From Vibrio nigripulchritudo ATCC 27043 (GTDB lineage: Bacteria; Pseudomonadota; Gammaproteobacteria; Enterobacterales; Vibrionaceae), in contig NZ_AFWJ01000001.1 in NCBI RefSeq assembly GCF_000222685.1, positions 1 through 64,000 of the forward strand: a stretch of 64,000 nt of DNA, written 5' to 3'. Each line of letters opens with the position of its first letter. The first letter of the stretch is position 1. Below the pieces are notes generated by a model. The model ran no database searches. It saw only the letters and a program-made list of their open reading frames with translations, and was not told the DNA's origin. A program made the position numbers and the translations under genes. Positions 1-9,511 of this stretch are shown one piece after another.

Positions 1-447
1 ATCAAGGTCAATAAACGTGGCAGCAATTAGTACGAAGGTGAAAAAAAGCAGAGCAACAGAAAAGTAACTAAATCCAAATTGCCAGGCTACCGCGAAGCTT
101 AGCCCTGCCGTGAGTAACTCTATTAAAGGGTATCGAACCTTGATGCTATCGTCGCATGCATGGCATTTCCCTTTTAAAAGCAGCCAACTCAATACAGGGA
201 TGTTATCTCGAACACGAATTGGCGTTTTACAACTTTGGCAACTTGAACGCGGAACGCTAAGTGTCAGCTTTTCCTTTGGAGGCTCAATCTTGTACTCAGG
301 AAACGATTCTGCGCACTCCTGTCTCCATTCGTTTTCCATCATTTTAGGCAACCGATAGATCACTACATTTAAGAAACTGCCAATGACCAATCCAAAGATT
401 GCGGCCATCACAGGGAATAACCATGGGTAGTAGTGAAAAACTTCCAT
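1..447 (-). CDS. pilD: Prepilin peptidase / N-methyltransferase PilD (3' part missing)
   Basis: Inner-membrane aspartyl peptidase that cleaves the leader of type IV prepilins and pseudopilins and methylates the new N-terminus. Reading the minus strand from the ATG at 447 gives 149 residues before the window edge. Residues 12-32 form a first membrane segment with the family signature [12 protein letters not shown]. Two CxxC pairs (C70/C73 and C95/C98) form the cytoplasmic zinc-binding domain of the PilD/OutO family. The visible part ends at FIDLD, where the first catalytic aspartate region begins. The second catalytic region and the rest of the membrane core lie outside the window. It is the last gene of the pilA-pilB-pilC-pilD group, 40 bases after pilC. 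In vibrios this enzyme also serves type II secretion pseudopilins (family knowledge). Confidence 0.93.
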   Translation of the reverse strand, partial: MEVFHYYPWLFPVMAAIFGLVIGSFLNVVIYRLPKMMENEWRQECAESFPEYKIEPPKEKLTLSVPRSSCQSCKTPIRVRDNIPVLSWLLLKGKCHACDDSIKVRYPLIELLTAGLSFAVAWQFGFSYFSVALLFFTFVLIAATFIDLD

Positions 448-487
448 AAATGATCTCTAACGGGTAAACCTAAGGCGAAGCAGAATA

Positions 488-1720
488 TTAGCCTAATACA
501 CTCATTAAGTTAAATACTGGTAGGTACATAGAAACGACAAGACCACCAATGACGAACCCAAGGAAAATGATAATCAAAGGCTCAAGCAACTTCCCAAGGT
601 TATCGACTGTGTTATCAACCTCAAACTCATAGACGTTGGCGACTTTATTGAGCATGTCATCGAGCGAACCGGATTCTTCTCCAATCATCACCATTTGCAA
701 TACCATTTCCGGGAAAGCTTCGGTATTTCGCATGGCAATGTATATGGGCATACCGGCTGCGGTGTCTTTATAAACCTGTTCAATGGCGACTTGATAATGC
801 AGGTTACTCGCTGTTTTGGCACTGGTTTTCAAACCATTCAATATAGGAATGCCTGCGTTAAAGCTGGTGGCCAGTGTCCGGCTAAATTTAGCGATGGCTG
901 CCTTACTAAATACGCCCCCCACAATTGGAAATTTTAGTCCCCAGCGAGAGCTCCTCAACCGGAACTTAAAAGAACGTTTTCTTAATAGTTTAAAACCAAC
1001 GGTAAAAACGATCAGCGCCAATGCCATTTTCCAGGCATCGTTTTGGACAATGTGAGAGAGCTTAAGGACTTGTTGTGTAAACCAAGGCAATTCTGCGCCA
1101 AACCCTGAAAACATTTTTTCAAATTCAGGAATAACAAATTGAAGCATTAAGAATGAAACCCCAATGGCTGTCAAAATAACCATTACAGGGTAAATCATGG
1201 CTTTGATGACTTTGGATCTTAGCTGTTCACTTTTTTCCTGATAAGTGGCAATACGGTCAAAAACTTCCGAAAGGTTACCCGTCTGCTCTCCCGTCTCTAT
1301 AAGGTCAGTATAGAAACCATCGAAATGACTGCTTGATGTACTTAATGCCTTAGAAATTGGTGTGCCAGCTTCTACTGCTTTGGTGACTTGAGACAAAATG
1401 GATTTCATTTCCGCTTTGTTGTGATTATCTGACACCATCTTCAACGACTGAACAATAGGCACACCTGTTCCCATCATTGTCGCCATTTGTCTGGTGAAAA
1501 CCATTATGTCTCTTTTGTTCACTTTGTGGCTGAGCTTATCAAGGAGCGAAATACCTGATTTTCTGACTTTTTTTATCTGAATTTGTTGGGTGCGAAGTTT
1601 GTCTCTTACTTCTATTTCGGTAAAAGCCAAAAACTGCCCGGACACTTTCTTGCCAGAGCTATTGATACCCTTCCATTTAAAGTTGTGCAATTTGAGTTTT
1701 GGGGAGGATGACTGTTCCAA
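488..1720 (-). CDS. pilC: Type IV pilus inner-membrane platform protein PilC
   Basis: 410-residue GspF/PilC-family polytopic protein that couples the cytoplasmic ATPase to pilin polymerisation. Two homologous T2SF domains are visible (about residues 75-198 and 278-400), each with conserved [15 protein letters not shown]- or [15 protein letters not shown]-type starts. Hydrophobic segments lie near residues 172-195, 225-245 and 383-405. The start is TTG at 1720, chosen because AAGGAGA lies 4 bases upstream on the minus strand and the next ATG lies deep inside the first domain. The gene is 9 bases downstream of pilB and belongs to the pilABCD operon. Length is typical for the family. Confidence 0.95.
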   Translation of the reverse strand: MEQSSSPKLKLHNFKWKGINSSGKKVSGQFLAFTEIEVRDKLRTQQIQIKKVRKSGISLLDKLSHKVNKRDIMVFTRQMATMMGTGVPIVQSLKMVSDNHNKAEMKSILSQVTKAVEAGTPISKALSTSSSHFDGFYTDLIETGEQTGNLSEVFDRIATYQEKSEQLRSKVIKAMIYPVMVILTAIGVSFLMLQFVIPEFEKMFSGFGAELPWFTQQVLKLSHIVQNDAWKMALALIVFTVGFKLLRKRSFKFRLRSSRWGLKFPIVGGVFSKAAIAKFSRTLATSFNAGIPILNGLKTSAKTASNLHYQVAIEQVYKDTAAGMPIYIAMRNTEAFPEMVLQMVMIGEESGSLDDMLNKVANVYEFEVDNTVDNLGKLLEPLIIIFLGFVIGGLVVSMYLPVFNLMSVLG

Positions 1721-1729
1721 AATGTCTCC

Positions 1730-3418
1730 TTACAGATACAGAACGCGTTGGAGTTCTTGATAGCTGGTTATTCCTTGTTTGAGGATCTCAATTCCAGACT
1801 GGCTTAATGTTTTCATGCCATTTTTAACGGCAAGGCTTTCTATCTCCACAATACTCGCTTTGTAAGAAATGGCTTGCTGCATATCGGCATCAAACGGCAT
1901 GACTTCATAGATCCCTATACGCCCGCTATAACCCGCATTGCAGTCTGCGCAGCCTTCAGCAGAAGCTTGATAAATAGTGGTGTCTTCCGGAATTAAATGT
2001 TTTTCCAATACAGTAGAGGGTAATTGATGGGGTTGTTTGCAATGAGGGCACAGCCGCCTTGCGAGCCTTTGGGCAATAATGAGGCTCAGAGATGAGGCTA
2101 AGTTGTATGGCTCAACTCCCATATTACCAAGTCGAATAACGGTTTCAGCCGCAGAATTGGTATGTAATGTAGAAAGCACTAAGTGACCCGTTTGCGCTGC
2201 CTTGATAGCAATTTCAGCGGTTTCGAAATCTCGAATTTCTCCAAGCATGACAATATCGGGATCTTGTCGAAGAAAGGACTTAAGTGCTGCGGCAAAGGTA
2301 AACCCAATCTTAGGGCTAACCTGAACCTGATTGATTCCGGCAAGGTTAATTTCGACAGGGTCTTCGGCAGTGGAGATGTTTCTTTCAACGGTATTGAGGA
2401 TACTTAAGCCGGTGTACAAGGATACGGTCTTACCGCTACCGGTAGGTCCCGTCATCAGAATCATTCCCTGGGGGCGGCGTAAAGCTTCTAAATAAAGTGC
2501 TTTTTGCTCGTTACTGTAACCAAGCATATCAATGTTTAGGTTGGCACTGCTGCTGTCCAATAACCGAAGTACCACCTTCTCTCCCCATAAAGTAGGCAGT
2601 GTGGATACACGCAGATCGATGGCGGCTTTTTCGCTTAGCCTTAGCTTGATTCGCCCATCTTGTGGCAGTCGGCGTTCTGCAATATCAAGTTTAGAAAGAA
2701 TTTTAAGCCGGGCAGCCAAACGCCTTCCGAGCTGTGGGGCAGGGCTATTGGCCTGAATCAGTATTCCATCGCATCGCATGCGGATACGGTAGGTGTCTTC
2801 GTAAGGCTCAAAGTGAATGTCCGACGCCCCTTTACGGACGGCGTCCAGAAGAACCTGATGAATAAAACGGCTTACGGGTGCGTCATCCTGACTCAAGTCT
2901 TCTACGGACTCAAATTCATCGTCACTGATTTGAACCAGATTTGCGAGTTCATCCTGAGTGATCTCCTTACCACCAGTCTCACTTTCAACTCGATTCTTGC
3001 CATACATGCGACGAATACAGCTTGTAAGTTCTCTTTCGTCGCAGAGTAATATTTCCACTTGTTGGTTGGTTGCAAAGCGAAATTCCTCTTCCGCTTCAAC
3101 GACGGTAGGGTCTGATAAAGCAACAAAAAGCGTGTTGTTGGTGGATTCAACGGGTAAAGCGTTGTAACGAGTGATGAGGTCGCGAAGTCCTAACTGCTCA
3201 CAGAGCTGAGGGTAATTGTATTGGTTGGTTTCTATTACCGACAAACCAAAAATTTCAGCAATATGCTGAGTCAGCTCAAAAGAGGGAAGAATATCGAGGG
3301 CAAGAATAGCTCCGGGAACACTGCCCCCGGAACTTTCTATATATTCAACTATAGCTCGCTCATGCTCTTCGCTAATAATATCGGCTTGGCGAAGAATGCT
3401 AGCTAAGTTGGTGTGCAT
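1730..3418 (-). CDS. pilB: Type IV pilus assembly ATPase PilB
   Basis: 562-residue secretion-superfamily hexameric ATPase that powers pilus extension at the inner-membrane base. It has an N-terminal GspE/MshEN-type domain (about 5-150) and a catalytic domain with Walker A GPTGSGKT (about residue 323), the Asp box, a Walker B-type MLGEIRD and the His box GHLVLSTLHTN. A zinc-binding tetracysteine motif follows (CPHC and CADC, about 460-495). The ATG at 3418 shares one base with the pilA stop (TAATG), so the two genes are translationally linked. It is PilB (extension) and not PilT (retraction), judged by its length, the N-domain and the operon. Confidence 0.96.
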   Translation of the reverse strand: MHTNLASILRQADIISEEHERAIVEYIESSGGSVPGAILALDILPSFELTQHIAEIFGLSVIETNQYNYPQLCEQLGLRDLITRYNALPVESTNNTLFVALSDPTVVEAEEEFRFATNQQVEILLCDERELTSCIRRMYGKNRVESETGGKEITQDELANLVQISDDEFESVEDLSQDDAPVSRFIHQVLLDAVRKGASDIHFEPYEDTYRIRMRCDGILIQANSPAPQLGRRLAARLKILSKLDIAERRLPQDGRIKLRLSEKAAIDLRVSTLPTLWGEKVVLRLLDSSSANLNIDMLGYSNEQKALYLEALRRPQGMILMTGPTGSGKTVSLYTGLSILNTVERNISTAEDPVEINLAGINQVQVSPKIGFTFAAALKSFLRQDPDIVMLGEIRDFETAEIAIKAAQTGHLVLSTLHTNSAAETVIRLGNMGVEPYNLASSLSLIIAQRLARRLCPHCKQPHQLPSTVLEKHLIPEDTTIYQASAEGCADCNAGYSGRIGIYEVMPFDADMQQAISYKASIVEIESLAVKNGMKTLSQSGIEILKQGITSYQELQRVLYL

Positions 3419-3831
3419 TAATTACAGCCGTCTATCGCTGTTGCTGGAGCTGTTGGAGCACATGACCAGCCACTTGCTGGGTCGCGAGTAAAGGTTAAAA
3501 TCCCTGTGTCAATTGAACTGTCTGCACCAAATGTGAAAGTAATTGTAGGGTTACCGCCAGCAGGAATAGCTGATGCAATCGCTCCTAAATCATTTGCAGC
3601 AGCTATAGTTCCCAACTGGGCAAGAGTCGCTGCTGTGCCAGTACCATTTTCTTGATAGAACAACTCTGCGGGTGTAAGTATTGACTTAACTGTAGCTAGA
3701 CCAGAAGAAAGCTCAGATCTTGTTACGTAATCTTGATATGCAGGTACAGCAATAGCCGATAGCACACCAATAATCGCCACAACAATCATTAGCTCTATCA
3801 GCGTAAAGCCCTGTTGTTTTTTATTTTTCAT
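3418..3831 (-). CDS. pilA: Type IV major pilin PilA (prepilin)
   Basis: 137-residue type IVa prepilin. After an 8-residue basic leader (MKNKKQQG) comes the cleavage motif [15 protein letters not shown] with Glu5 of the mature pilin, then the hydrophobic assembly helix. A C-terminal disulfide loop is predicted between the two late cysteines (GWSC...DGC), only 12 residues apart, which is a short D-region. The start at 3831 is preferred to the longer ATG at 3843 because GGAG lies 6 bases before it. The pilin is Ala/Thr/Gly rich, as expected for a surface-exposed, variable subunit. It is first in pilABCD and overlaps pilB by one base. In V. cholerae the equivalent pilus is a chitin-induced DNA-uptake pilus, so a similar role is inferred here. 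Confidence 0.93.
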   Translation of the reverse strand: MKNKKQQGFTLIELMIVVAIIGVLSAIAVPAYQDYVTRSELSSGLATVKSILTPAELFYQENGTGTAATLAQLGTIAAANDLGAIASAIPAGGNPTITFTFGADSSIDTGILTFTRDPASGWSCAPTAPATAIDGCN

Positions 3832-4023
3832 AAATAACTCCATTTAAAAGGTCGTATAAAAACAAGGCGAGAATATGAGCGTGCCAAGGGTAATGAAACA
3901 CTAATTAAAGAATTGCTGGAGGAGGCTTTAAGAATTTTTCAGCTGTTTCATGAGGTTACGAATCTTGTGCGAGTTACTTCAAACAGGGTAAGTGATGTGT
4001 CTCGCAAGGTTGCGATAGGTAAC

Positions 4024-4048
4024 AAAAAAGAGAGCTAGGCTCTCTTTT
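4024..4048 (-). terminator. Rho-independent terminator after nadC
   Basis: Inverted repeat of 10 bases (4026-4035 and 4039-4048) with a 3-base loop. Read on the minus strand it ends in a run of six T, so it stops nadC transcripts before the pilA promoter region. The stretch 3844-4020 beyond it holds the pilA promoter region, where I find no clear -35/-10 pair. Confidence 0.75.
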
Positions 4049-4108
4049 CATTCGTTAGTTTATTTTTATAAAAGATGACAGATTTGTGATAATGGTCTAC
4101 TGTGTAAC

Positions 4109-5020
<912 letters not shown>

Positions 5021-5124
5021 TTAATTGATGTGAATGATACTCTTTGAGAAGTGAGAATTCAGCTATTTCTCTTACTCCTTTATACTTTGCTGACAAAACA
5101 AGAAGGGCATGGGGCGTAAAAGTA

Positions 5125-5682
5125 ATGCAGATAGATGAAACACATTGGTTAACAGACGTAAAACGGGTACCTTCGCCTTTTTGTGATTCACGTTCAAACG
5201 AAGAAGACATATCGTTACTTGTACTTCATCACATTAGCCTGCCTCCCAGAGACTATACGGGCACTTATATAGAAGCGTTTTTTGAAGGGAAGTTAGACAG
5301 CACCCTCCATCCCTTTTTTAAAGTAATAAAGGATTTGAATGTTTCCGCCCATTGCTTGATTCGTCGAGATGGCAATATTGTCCAGTTTGTCCCCTTTAAT
5401 AAGAGAGCCTGGCATGCGGGCGTGTCGAGTTTTGCTGGAAGGGAGCGTTGCAATGACTACTCCATAGGAATCGAGCTGGAAGGCTGTGAATTTGATAGCT
5501 ATACCGATACTCAGTACCAGTCGCTTATCCAGCTAACCAAATTGATACAAAAAAAATACCCGCAAGTGACTGACCATCGAATTACTGGTCATCAGTTTAT
5601 TGCGCCACTTCGCAAATCTGACCCTGGGCTCACATTTGACTGGCGGCATTTTCGCAAACTTCTCAATTCTGGATCGAAGTAG
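5125..5682 (+). CDS. ampD: 1,6-anhydro-N-acetylmuramyl-L-alanine amidase AmpD
   Basis: Cytoplasmic zinc amidase that removes the stem peptide from anhydromuropeptides during cell-wall recycling and so limits beta-lactamase induction where an AmpR system exists. The 185-residue form starting MQIDETHWL is preferred to a 212-residue frame opening at 5044, because the extra 27 residues do not resemble the family and overlap the promoter region. Amidase_2 motifs are visible: VLHHISLPP with the first zinc His, SAHCLIRRDG, SIGIELEG, and TGHQFIAPLRKSDPG with the His/Asp ligands and a catalytic Lys. A weak GGGG Shine-Dalgarno lies at 5111-5114. Confidence 0.93.
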   Translation: MQIDETHWLTDVKRVPSPFCDSRSNEEDISLLVLHHISLPPRDYTGTYIEAFFEGKLDSTLHPFFKVIKDLNVSAHCLIRRDGNIVQFVPFNKRAWHAGVSSFAGRERCNDYSIGIELEGCEFDSYTDTQYQSLIQLTKLIQKKYPQVTDHRITGHQFIAPLRKSDPGLTFDWRHFRKLLNSGSK

Positions 5683-5739
5683 CACTATTTCAGTGTGTTA
5701 ACTGAAACCGTCGCTTTCCCAGATGTCAAATCTATAAGT

Positions 5740-5755
5740 TGTGACTAAGCTCAAC
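5740..5755. promoter_or_regulatory. Possible CRP site upstream of pdhR
   Basis: TGTGA, 6 bases, then TCAAC: the left half is a perfect CRP half-site and the right half matches only its first three bases. It lies 255 bases before pdhR. E. coli pdhR is CRP-regulated, which makes the site plausible, but the match alone is weak. Confidence 0.3.
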
Positions 5756-5812
5756 CTACGATTAAAAACAAATTGTCATAACTCTAATTTATGTCACACA
5801 GAACGACATATT

Positions 5813-5829
5813 AATTGGTAAGACCAATT
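5813..5829. promoter_or_regulatory. PdhR operator 1 (perfect AATTGGTnnnACCAATT)
   Basis: A perfect 7-3-7 inverted repeat, AATTGGT AAG ACCAATT. It equals the PdhR/GntR-family consensus known from E. coli (ATTGGTnnnACCAAT), with one extra matching base on each side. It lies 181 bases before the pdhR start codon and 121 bases upstream of operator 2. Confidence 0.85.
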
Positions 5830-5906
5830 TTATTGCTGTTTTAATAAGCTCTTGTTGCATTCAGGTTAATTTGTGCCGCGTTCAATGATGTGAGTCAAGT
5901 TTTATC

Positions 5907-5936
5907 TGGACAGTATCGTTTTAATTATGTTATTTT
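5907..5936 (+). promoter_or_regulatory. Candidate pdhR-aceEF promoter
   Basis: TGGACA at 5907-5912 and TTATTT/TATTTT at 5930-5936 with a spacer of 17-18 bases resemble a sigma-70 promoter. The predicted start, near 5943, would put operator 2 (5951-5967) just downstream, where bound repressor would block initiation or early elongation. Boxes were assigned by eye. Confidence 0.45.
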
Positions 5937-5950
5937 TTCGCCCAATTTGA

Positions 5951-5967
5951 AATTGGTATTACCAATT
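5951..5967. promoter_or_regulatory. PdhR operator 2 (perfect AATTGGTnnnACCAATT)
   Basis: A second perfect 17-base operator, AATTGGT ATT ACCAATT, only 27 bases before the pdhR start codon. With operator 1 it gives two identical-consensus sites ahead of the regulator's own gene, which indicates autoregulation of pdhR-aceE-aceF. Confidence 0.88.
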
Positions 5968-5994
5968 GACTGCAAGAGTAGAAGAACAATAAAT

Positions 5995-6765
5995 ATGGCT
6001 TATCAAAGGATTCGTCAGCCGAAACTCTCCGATGTCATTGAGCAGGAGTTGGAGCGGTTGATACTGGAAGGAACACTTTCTCCGGGCGAGCAATTGCCAC
6101 CGGAAAGGGAGTTAGCGAAACAATTTGATGTTTCACGTCCTTCTGTCCGAGAAGCAATTCAGAGGCTGGAAGCAAAGCGTTTGTTAACCCGTCGTCAAGG
6201 TGGTGGAACCTTCGTGAGTGAATCTCTTTGGAAGAGCTTCTCCGATCCTTTACTGAATTTATTGTCCACCCATTCTGAAACCCAGCTGGACTTGTTGGAA
6301 GCGCGCCATGCGATGGAAGGGCTTTCTGCATACTTTGCGGCATTACGTGGTACCGATGAAGACTTCGAGCGAATTCAGCTTTGCTTAGAGCAAATTCGCC
6401 AGGCGCAAGAGAAGAAAGACGTAGAAGCAGAAGCCTCTGCGGTAATGGCGTTTCTGATTGCCTTAACCGAAGCGGCGCATAACGTGGTATTGCTCCACAT
6501 TGTGCGTAGCTTGTCTCCTTTGCTTGAGCAGAATGTCTTACAGAATTTAAAGCTATTGCACCGCCGCGATGAAGTGGTGGATAGAGTCAGTAAACACAGA
6601 GCTAATATTGTGGATGCGATTGTTTCAGGTCACCCTGAGAAGGCGCGTGAAATGTCTCATTCACACTTAGCTTATATCGAAGAAACATTGTTGGATTTGA
6701 CTCGTGAGGAGTCACGAAGAGAACGCTCTTTGCGTCGAATTCAACGAGGTAATGAGCCGTCATAA
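5995..6765 (+). CDS. pdhR: Pyruvate-responsive GntR-family repressor PdhR
   Basis: 256-residue FadR-subfamily regulator. An N-terminal winged helix-turn-helix (about 10-75: [17 protein letters not shown], then [13 protein letters not shown], then RRQGGGTFV) is followed by an all-helical FCD effector domain with the metal-binding-type His/Glu positions of this group. The start [13 protein letters not shown] is chosen over an upstream in-frame start at 5890 because it matches the family N-terminus and lies downstream of both operators; the longer form would make operator 2 coding. In E. coli pyruvate releases PdhR from DNA. aceE follows after 51 bases. Confidence 0.95.
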   Translation: MAYQRIRQPKLSDVIEQELERLILEGTLSPGEQLPPERELAKQFDVSRPSVREAIQRLEAKRLLTRRQGGGTFVSESLWKSFSDPLLNLLSTHSETQLDLLEARHAMEGLSAYFAALRGTDEDFERIQLCLEQIRQAQEKKDVEAEASAVMAFLIALTEAAHNVVLLHIVRSLSPLLEQNVLQNLKLLHRRDEVVDRVSKHRANIVDAIVSGHPEKAREMSHSHLAYIEETLLDLTREESRRERSLRRIQRGNEPS

Positions 6766-6816
6766 CCGGCTGTTACAAGTTTAAAGTAGATCCAACCAAC
6801 AGAAGGATAGATCGCC

Positions 6817-9480
6817 ATGTCTGATATGAAGCATGACGTAGACGCACTTGAAACTCAAGAATGGCTTCAAGCACTTGAGTCAGTAGTTCGTGAAGAAGGT
6901 GTAGAGCGTGCCCAGTTCCTACTAGAGCAAGTTCTAGACAAAGCGCGCCTAGATGGCGTTGATATGCCAACAGGTATAACAACAAACTACATCAACACTA
7001 TTCCAGCCGATCAAGAACCTGCTTACCCAGGTGATACAACGCTAGAGCGCCGTATTCGCTCTATCATCCGCTGGAACGCAATCATGATTGTTCTGCGTGC
7101 CTCAAAGAAAGACCTGGACCTAGGTGGTCACATGGCGTCTTTCCAGTCTTCTGCAGCATTTTACGAAGTATGTTTCAACCACTTCTTCCGTGCTCCAAAT
7201 GAAACAGACGGTGGCGATCTCGTATACTACCAAGGTCACATTTCTCCAGGTATCTACTCGCGCGCATTTGTTGAAGGTCGTCTGACTGAAGAGCAGCTAG
7301 ACAACTTCCGTCAAGAAGTAGACGGCAAAGGTATCCCGTCATACCCGCACCCTAAACTGATGCCTGAATTCTGGCAGTTCCCAACCGTATCTATGGGTCT
7401 TGGTCCAATCTCAGCGATCTACCAAGCTCGTTTCCTTAAGTACCTTGATGGTCGTGGTCTGAAAGATACGTCTGCACAACGTGTATACGCATTCCTAGGC
7501 GACGGTGAGATGGATGAGCCAGAATCACGTGGTTCTCTTTCTTTCGCTGCGCGTGAGAAGCTGGACAACCTATGTTTCCTAGTTAACTGTAACCTACAGC
7601 GTCTAGATGGCCCTGTTATGGGTAACGGTAGCATCATTCAAGAGCTAGAAGGTCTGTTTAAAGGCGCTGGCTGGAACGTTGTTAAAGTTATCTGGGGTAG
7701 CAACTGGGATGCACTACTTGCTAAAGATACAACAGGCAAGCTTCTACAGCTAATGAACGAAACTGTGGATGGCGACTACCAAACATTTAAATCTAAAGAT
7801 GGCGCATACGTACGTGAGCACTTCTTTGGTAAGTACCCAGAAACAGCAGCACTTGTTGCTGACATGACTGACGATGAAATCTTCGCGCTTAAGCGTGGTG
7901 GTCATGAGTCTTCTAAACTGTACGCGGCATACAAAAACGCAGCGGACACCAAAGGTCGTCCTACGGTAATCCTTGCGAAGACTGTTAAAGGTTACGGCAT
8001 GGGTGAAGCGGCTGAAGGTAAGAACATCGCGCACCAGGTTAAGAAGATGGACATGACTCACGTACTGCACCTACGTGACCGTCTGGGTCTTCAAGACATC
8101 CTAACTGACGATGCGGTTAAAGAACTTCCTTACCTGAAACTTGAAGAAGGCTCAGCGGAATACGAATACCTGCATGCTCGTCGTAAAGAACTGAAAGGTT
8201 ACACGCCACAGCGTCTGCCTAAATTTACTCAAGAATTTAAAGTACCAGAGCTAGAAGAGTTCAAGCCTTTGCTGGATGAGCAAAAGCGCGACATCTCTAC
8301 AACAATGGCTTACGTTCGTACCCTTAACATTCTGCTTAAGAACAAGAACATTGGTAAGAACATCGTTCCTATCATCTGTGATGAAGCACGTACGTTCGGT
8401 ATGGAAGGTCTATTCCGTCAAATCGGTATCTACAACCCACACGGTCAGGAATACACGCCAGAAGATAAAGGCATCGTTTCTTACTACAAAGAAGCGACCT
8501 CTGGTCAGGTTCTTCAAGAAGGTATCAACGAGTTAGGCTCAATGGCTTCTTGGGTTGCTGCGGCGACTTCGTACAGCACCAACGATCTACCAATGATTCC
8601 TTTCTACATCTACTACTCAATGTTTGGTTTCCAACGTGTAGGTGATATGGCATGGATGGCTGGTGACCAGCAAGCTCGTGGTTTCCTATTGGGTGCAACG
8701 GCAGGTCGTACAACACTTAACGGTGAAGGTCTGCAGCACGAAGACGGTCACTCACACATTATGGCAGGTACGGTTCCTAACTGTATCTCTTACGACCCAA
8801 CATTCGCTTACGAAGTTGCGGTAATCATGCAAGACGGTATCCGTCGCATGTACGGTGAGAACCAAGAGAACGTGTTCTACTACCTAACGGTTATGAACGA
8901 AAACTACGCAATGCCAGCAATGCCAGAAGGCGCTGAAGAAGGCATTCGTAAGGGTATCTACAAGCTTGAGTCTTACGCAGGTGACAAGTCTAAAGTTCAG
9001 CTAATGGGCTCTGGTACTATCATGAACGAAGTGCGTAAAGCAGCGACTATCCTAAGCGAAGAATATGGCGTCGCATCTGACGTGTTCTCTGTTACGTCGT
9101 TCAATGAACTGACTCGTGATGGTCAGGCAGCAGAGCGCTACAACATGCTTCACCCAGAAGCAGCAGCGCAAGTTCCTTACATTACAGAAGTGATGGGTAC
9201 TGAACCTGCGATTGCAGCAACGGACTACATGAAAAACTACGCAGAGCAAGTTCGTTCATTTATGCCTTCTGAGTCTTACAAGGTTCTGGGTACTGATGGC
9301 TTTGGTCGCTCAGACAGCCGTGAGAACCTACGTCGTCACTTCGAAGTGAATGCTGGCTATGTAGTGGTAGCAGCACTAACTGAACTTGCTAAGCGCGGTG
9401 ATGTTGAGAAATCAGTGGTTGTTGAAGCGATTAAGAAATTCGACATCGACACTGAAAAAACAAACCCGCTATACGCATAA
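6817..9480 (+). CDS. aceE: Pyruvate dehydrogenase E1 component (homodimeric type)
   Basis: 887-residue thiamine-diphosphate enzyme that decarboxylates pyruvate and reductively acetylates the lipoyl groups of AceF. The size and the single-chain organisation are those of the E. coli-type E1. The ThDP motif GDGEMDEPES (about residue 228) with the downstream NCNLQRLDGPV is visible, as are GHISPGIYSRAFVEGR and the C-terminal transketolase-like region (LLGATAGRTTLNGEGLQHEDGHS, split across the active site). Codons are strongly biased to those of highly expressed genes, in contrast with pdhR. Start ATG at 6817 has AGAAGGAT 9 bases upstream. aceF follows after 31 bases. Confidence 0.97.
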   Translation: MSDMKHDVDALETQEWLQALESVVREEGVERAQFLLEQVLDKARLDGVDMPTGITTNYINTIPADQEPAYPGDTTLERRIRSIIRWNAIMIVLRASKKDLDLGGHMASFQSSAAFYEVCFNHFFRAPNETDGGDLVYYQGHISPGIYSRAFVEGRLTEEQLDNFRQEVDGKGIPSYPHPKLMPEFWQFPTVSMGLGPISAIYQARFLKYLDGRGLKDTSAQRVYAFLGDGEMDEPESRGSLSFAAREKLDNLCFLVNCNLQRLDGPVMGNGSIIQELEGLFKGAGWNVVKVIWGSNWDALLAKDTTGKLLQLMNETVDGDYQTFKSKDGAYVREHFFGKYPETAALVADMTDDEIFALKRGGHESSKLYAAYKNAADTKGRPTVILAKTVKGYGMGEAAEGKNIAHQVKKMDMTHVLHLRDRLGLQDILTDDAVKELPYLKLEEGSAEYEYLHARRKELKGYTPQRLPKFTQEFKVPELEEFKPLLDEQKRDISTTMAYVRTLNILLKNKNIGKNIVPIICDEARTFGMEGLFRQIGIYNPHGQEYTPEDKGIVSYYKEATSGQVLQEGINELGSMASWVAAATSYSTNDLPMIPFYIYYSMFGFQRVGDMAWMAGDQQARGFLLGATAGRTTLNGEGLQHEDGHSHIMAGTVPNCISYDPTFAYEVAVIMQDGIRRMYGENQENVFYYLTVMNENYAMPAMPEGAEEGIRKGIYKLESYAGDKSKVQLMGSGTIMNEVRKAATILSEEYGVASDVFSVTSFNELTRDGQAAERYNMLHPEAAAQVPYITEVMGTEPAIAATDYMKNYAEQVRSFMPSESYKVLGTDGFGRSDSRENLRRHFEVNAGYVVVAALTELAKRGDVEKSVVVEAIKKFDIDTEKTNPLYA

Positions 9481-9511
9481 GACAACGCTTAATTTAGAAG
9501 GTAGATAAGCA

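Noticed and set aside
3868-3885. TGGCACG on the minus strand upstream of pilA, like a sigma-54 -24 element
   Set aside because: The required -12 GC element is missing at the right spacing (TATTC instead of TTGCW), so I do not call it a sigma-54 promoter.
5890-5994. In-frame N-terminal extension of PdhR
   Set aside because: It would cover PdhR operator 2 and the likely promoter, and the translated stretch is unlike the family N-terminus.
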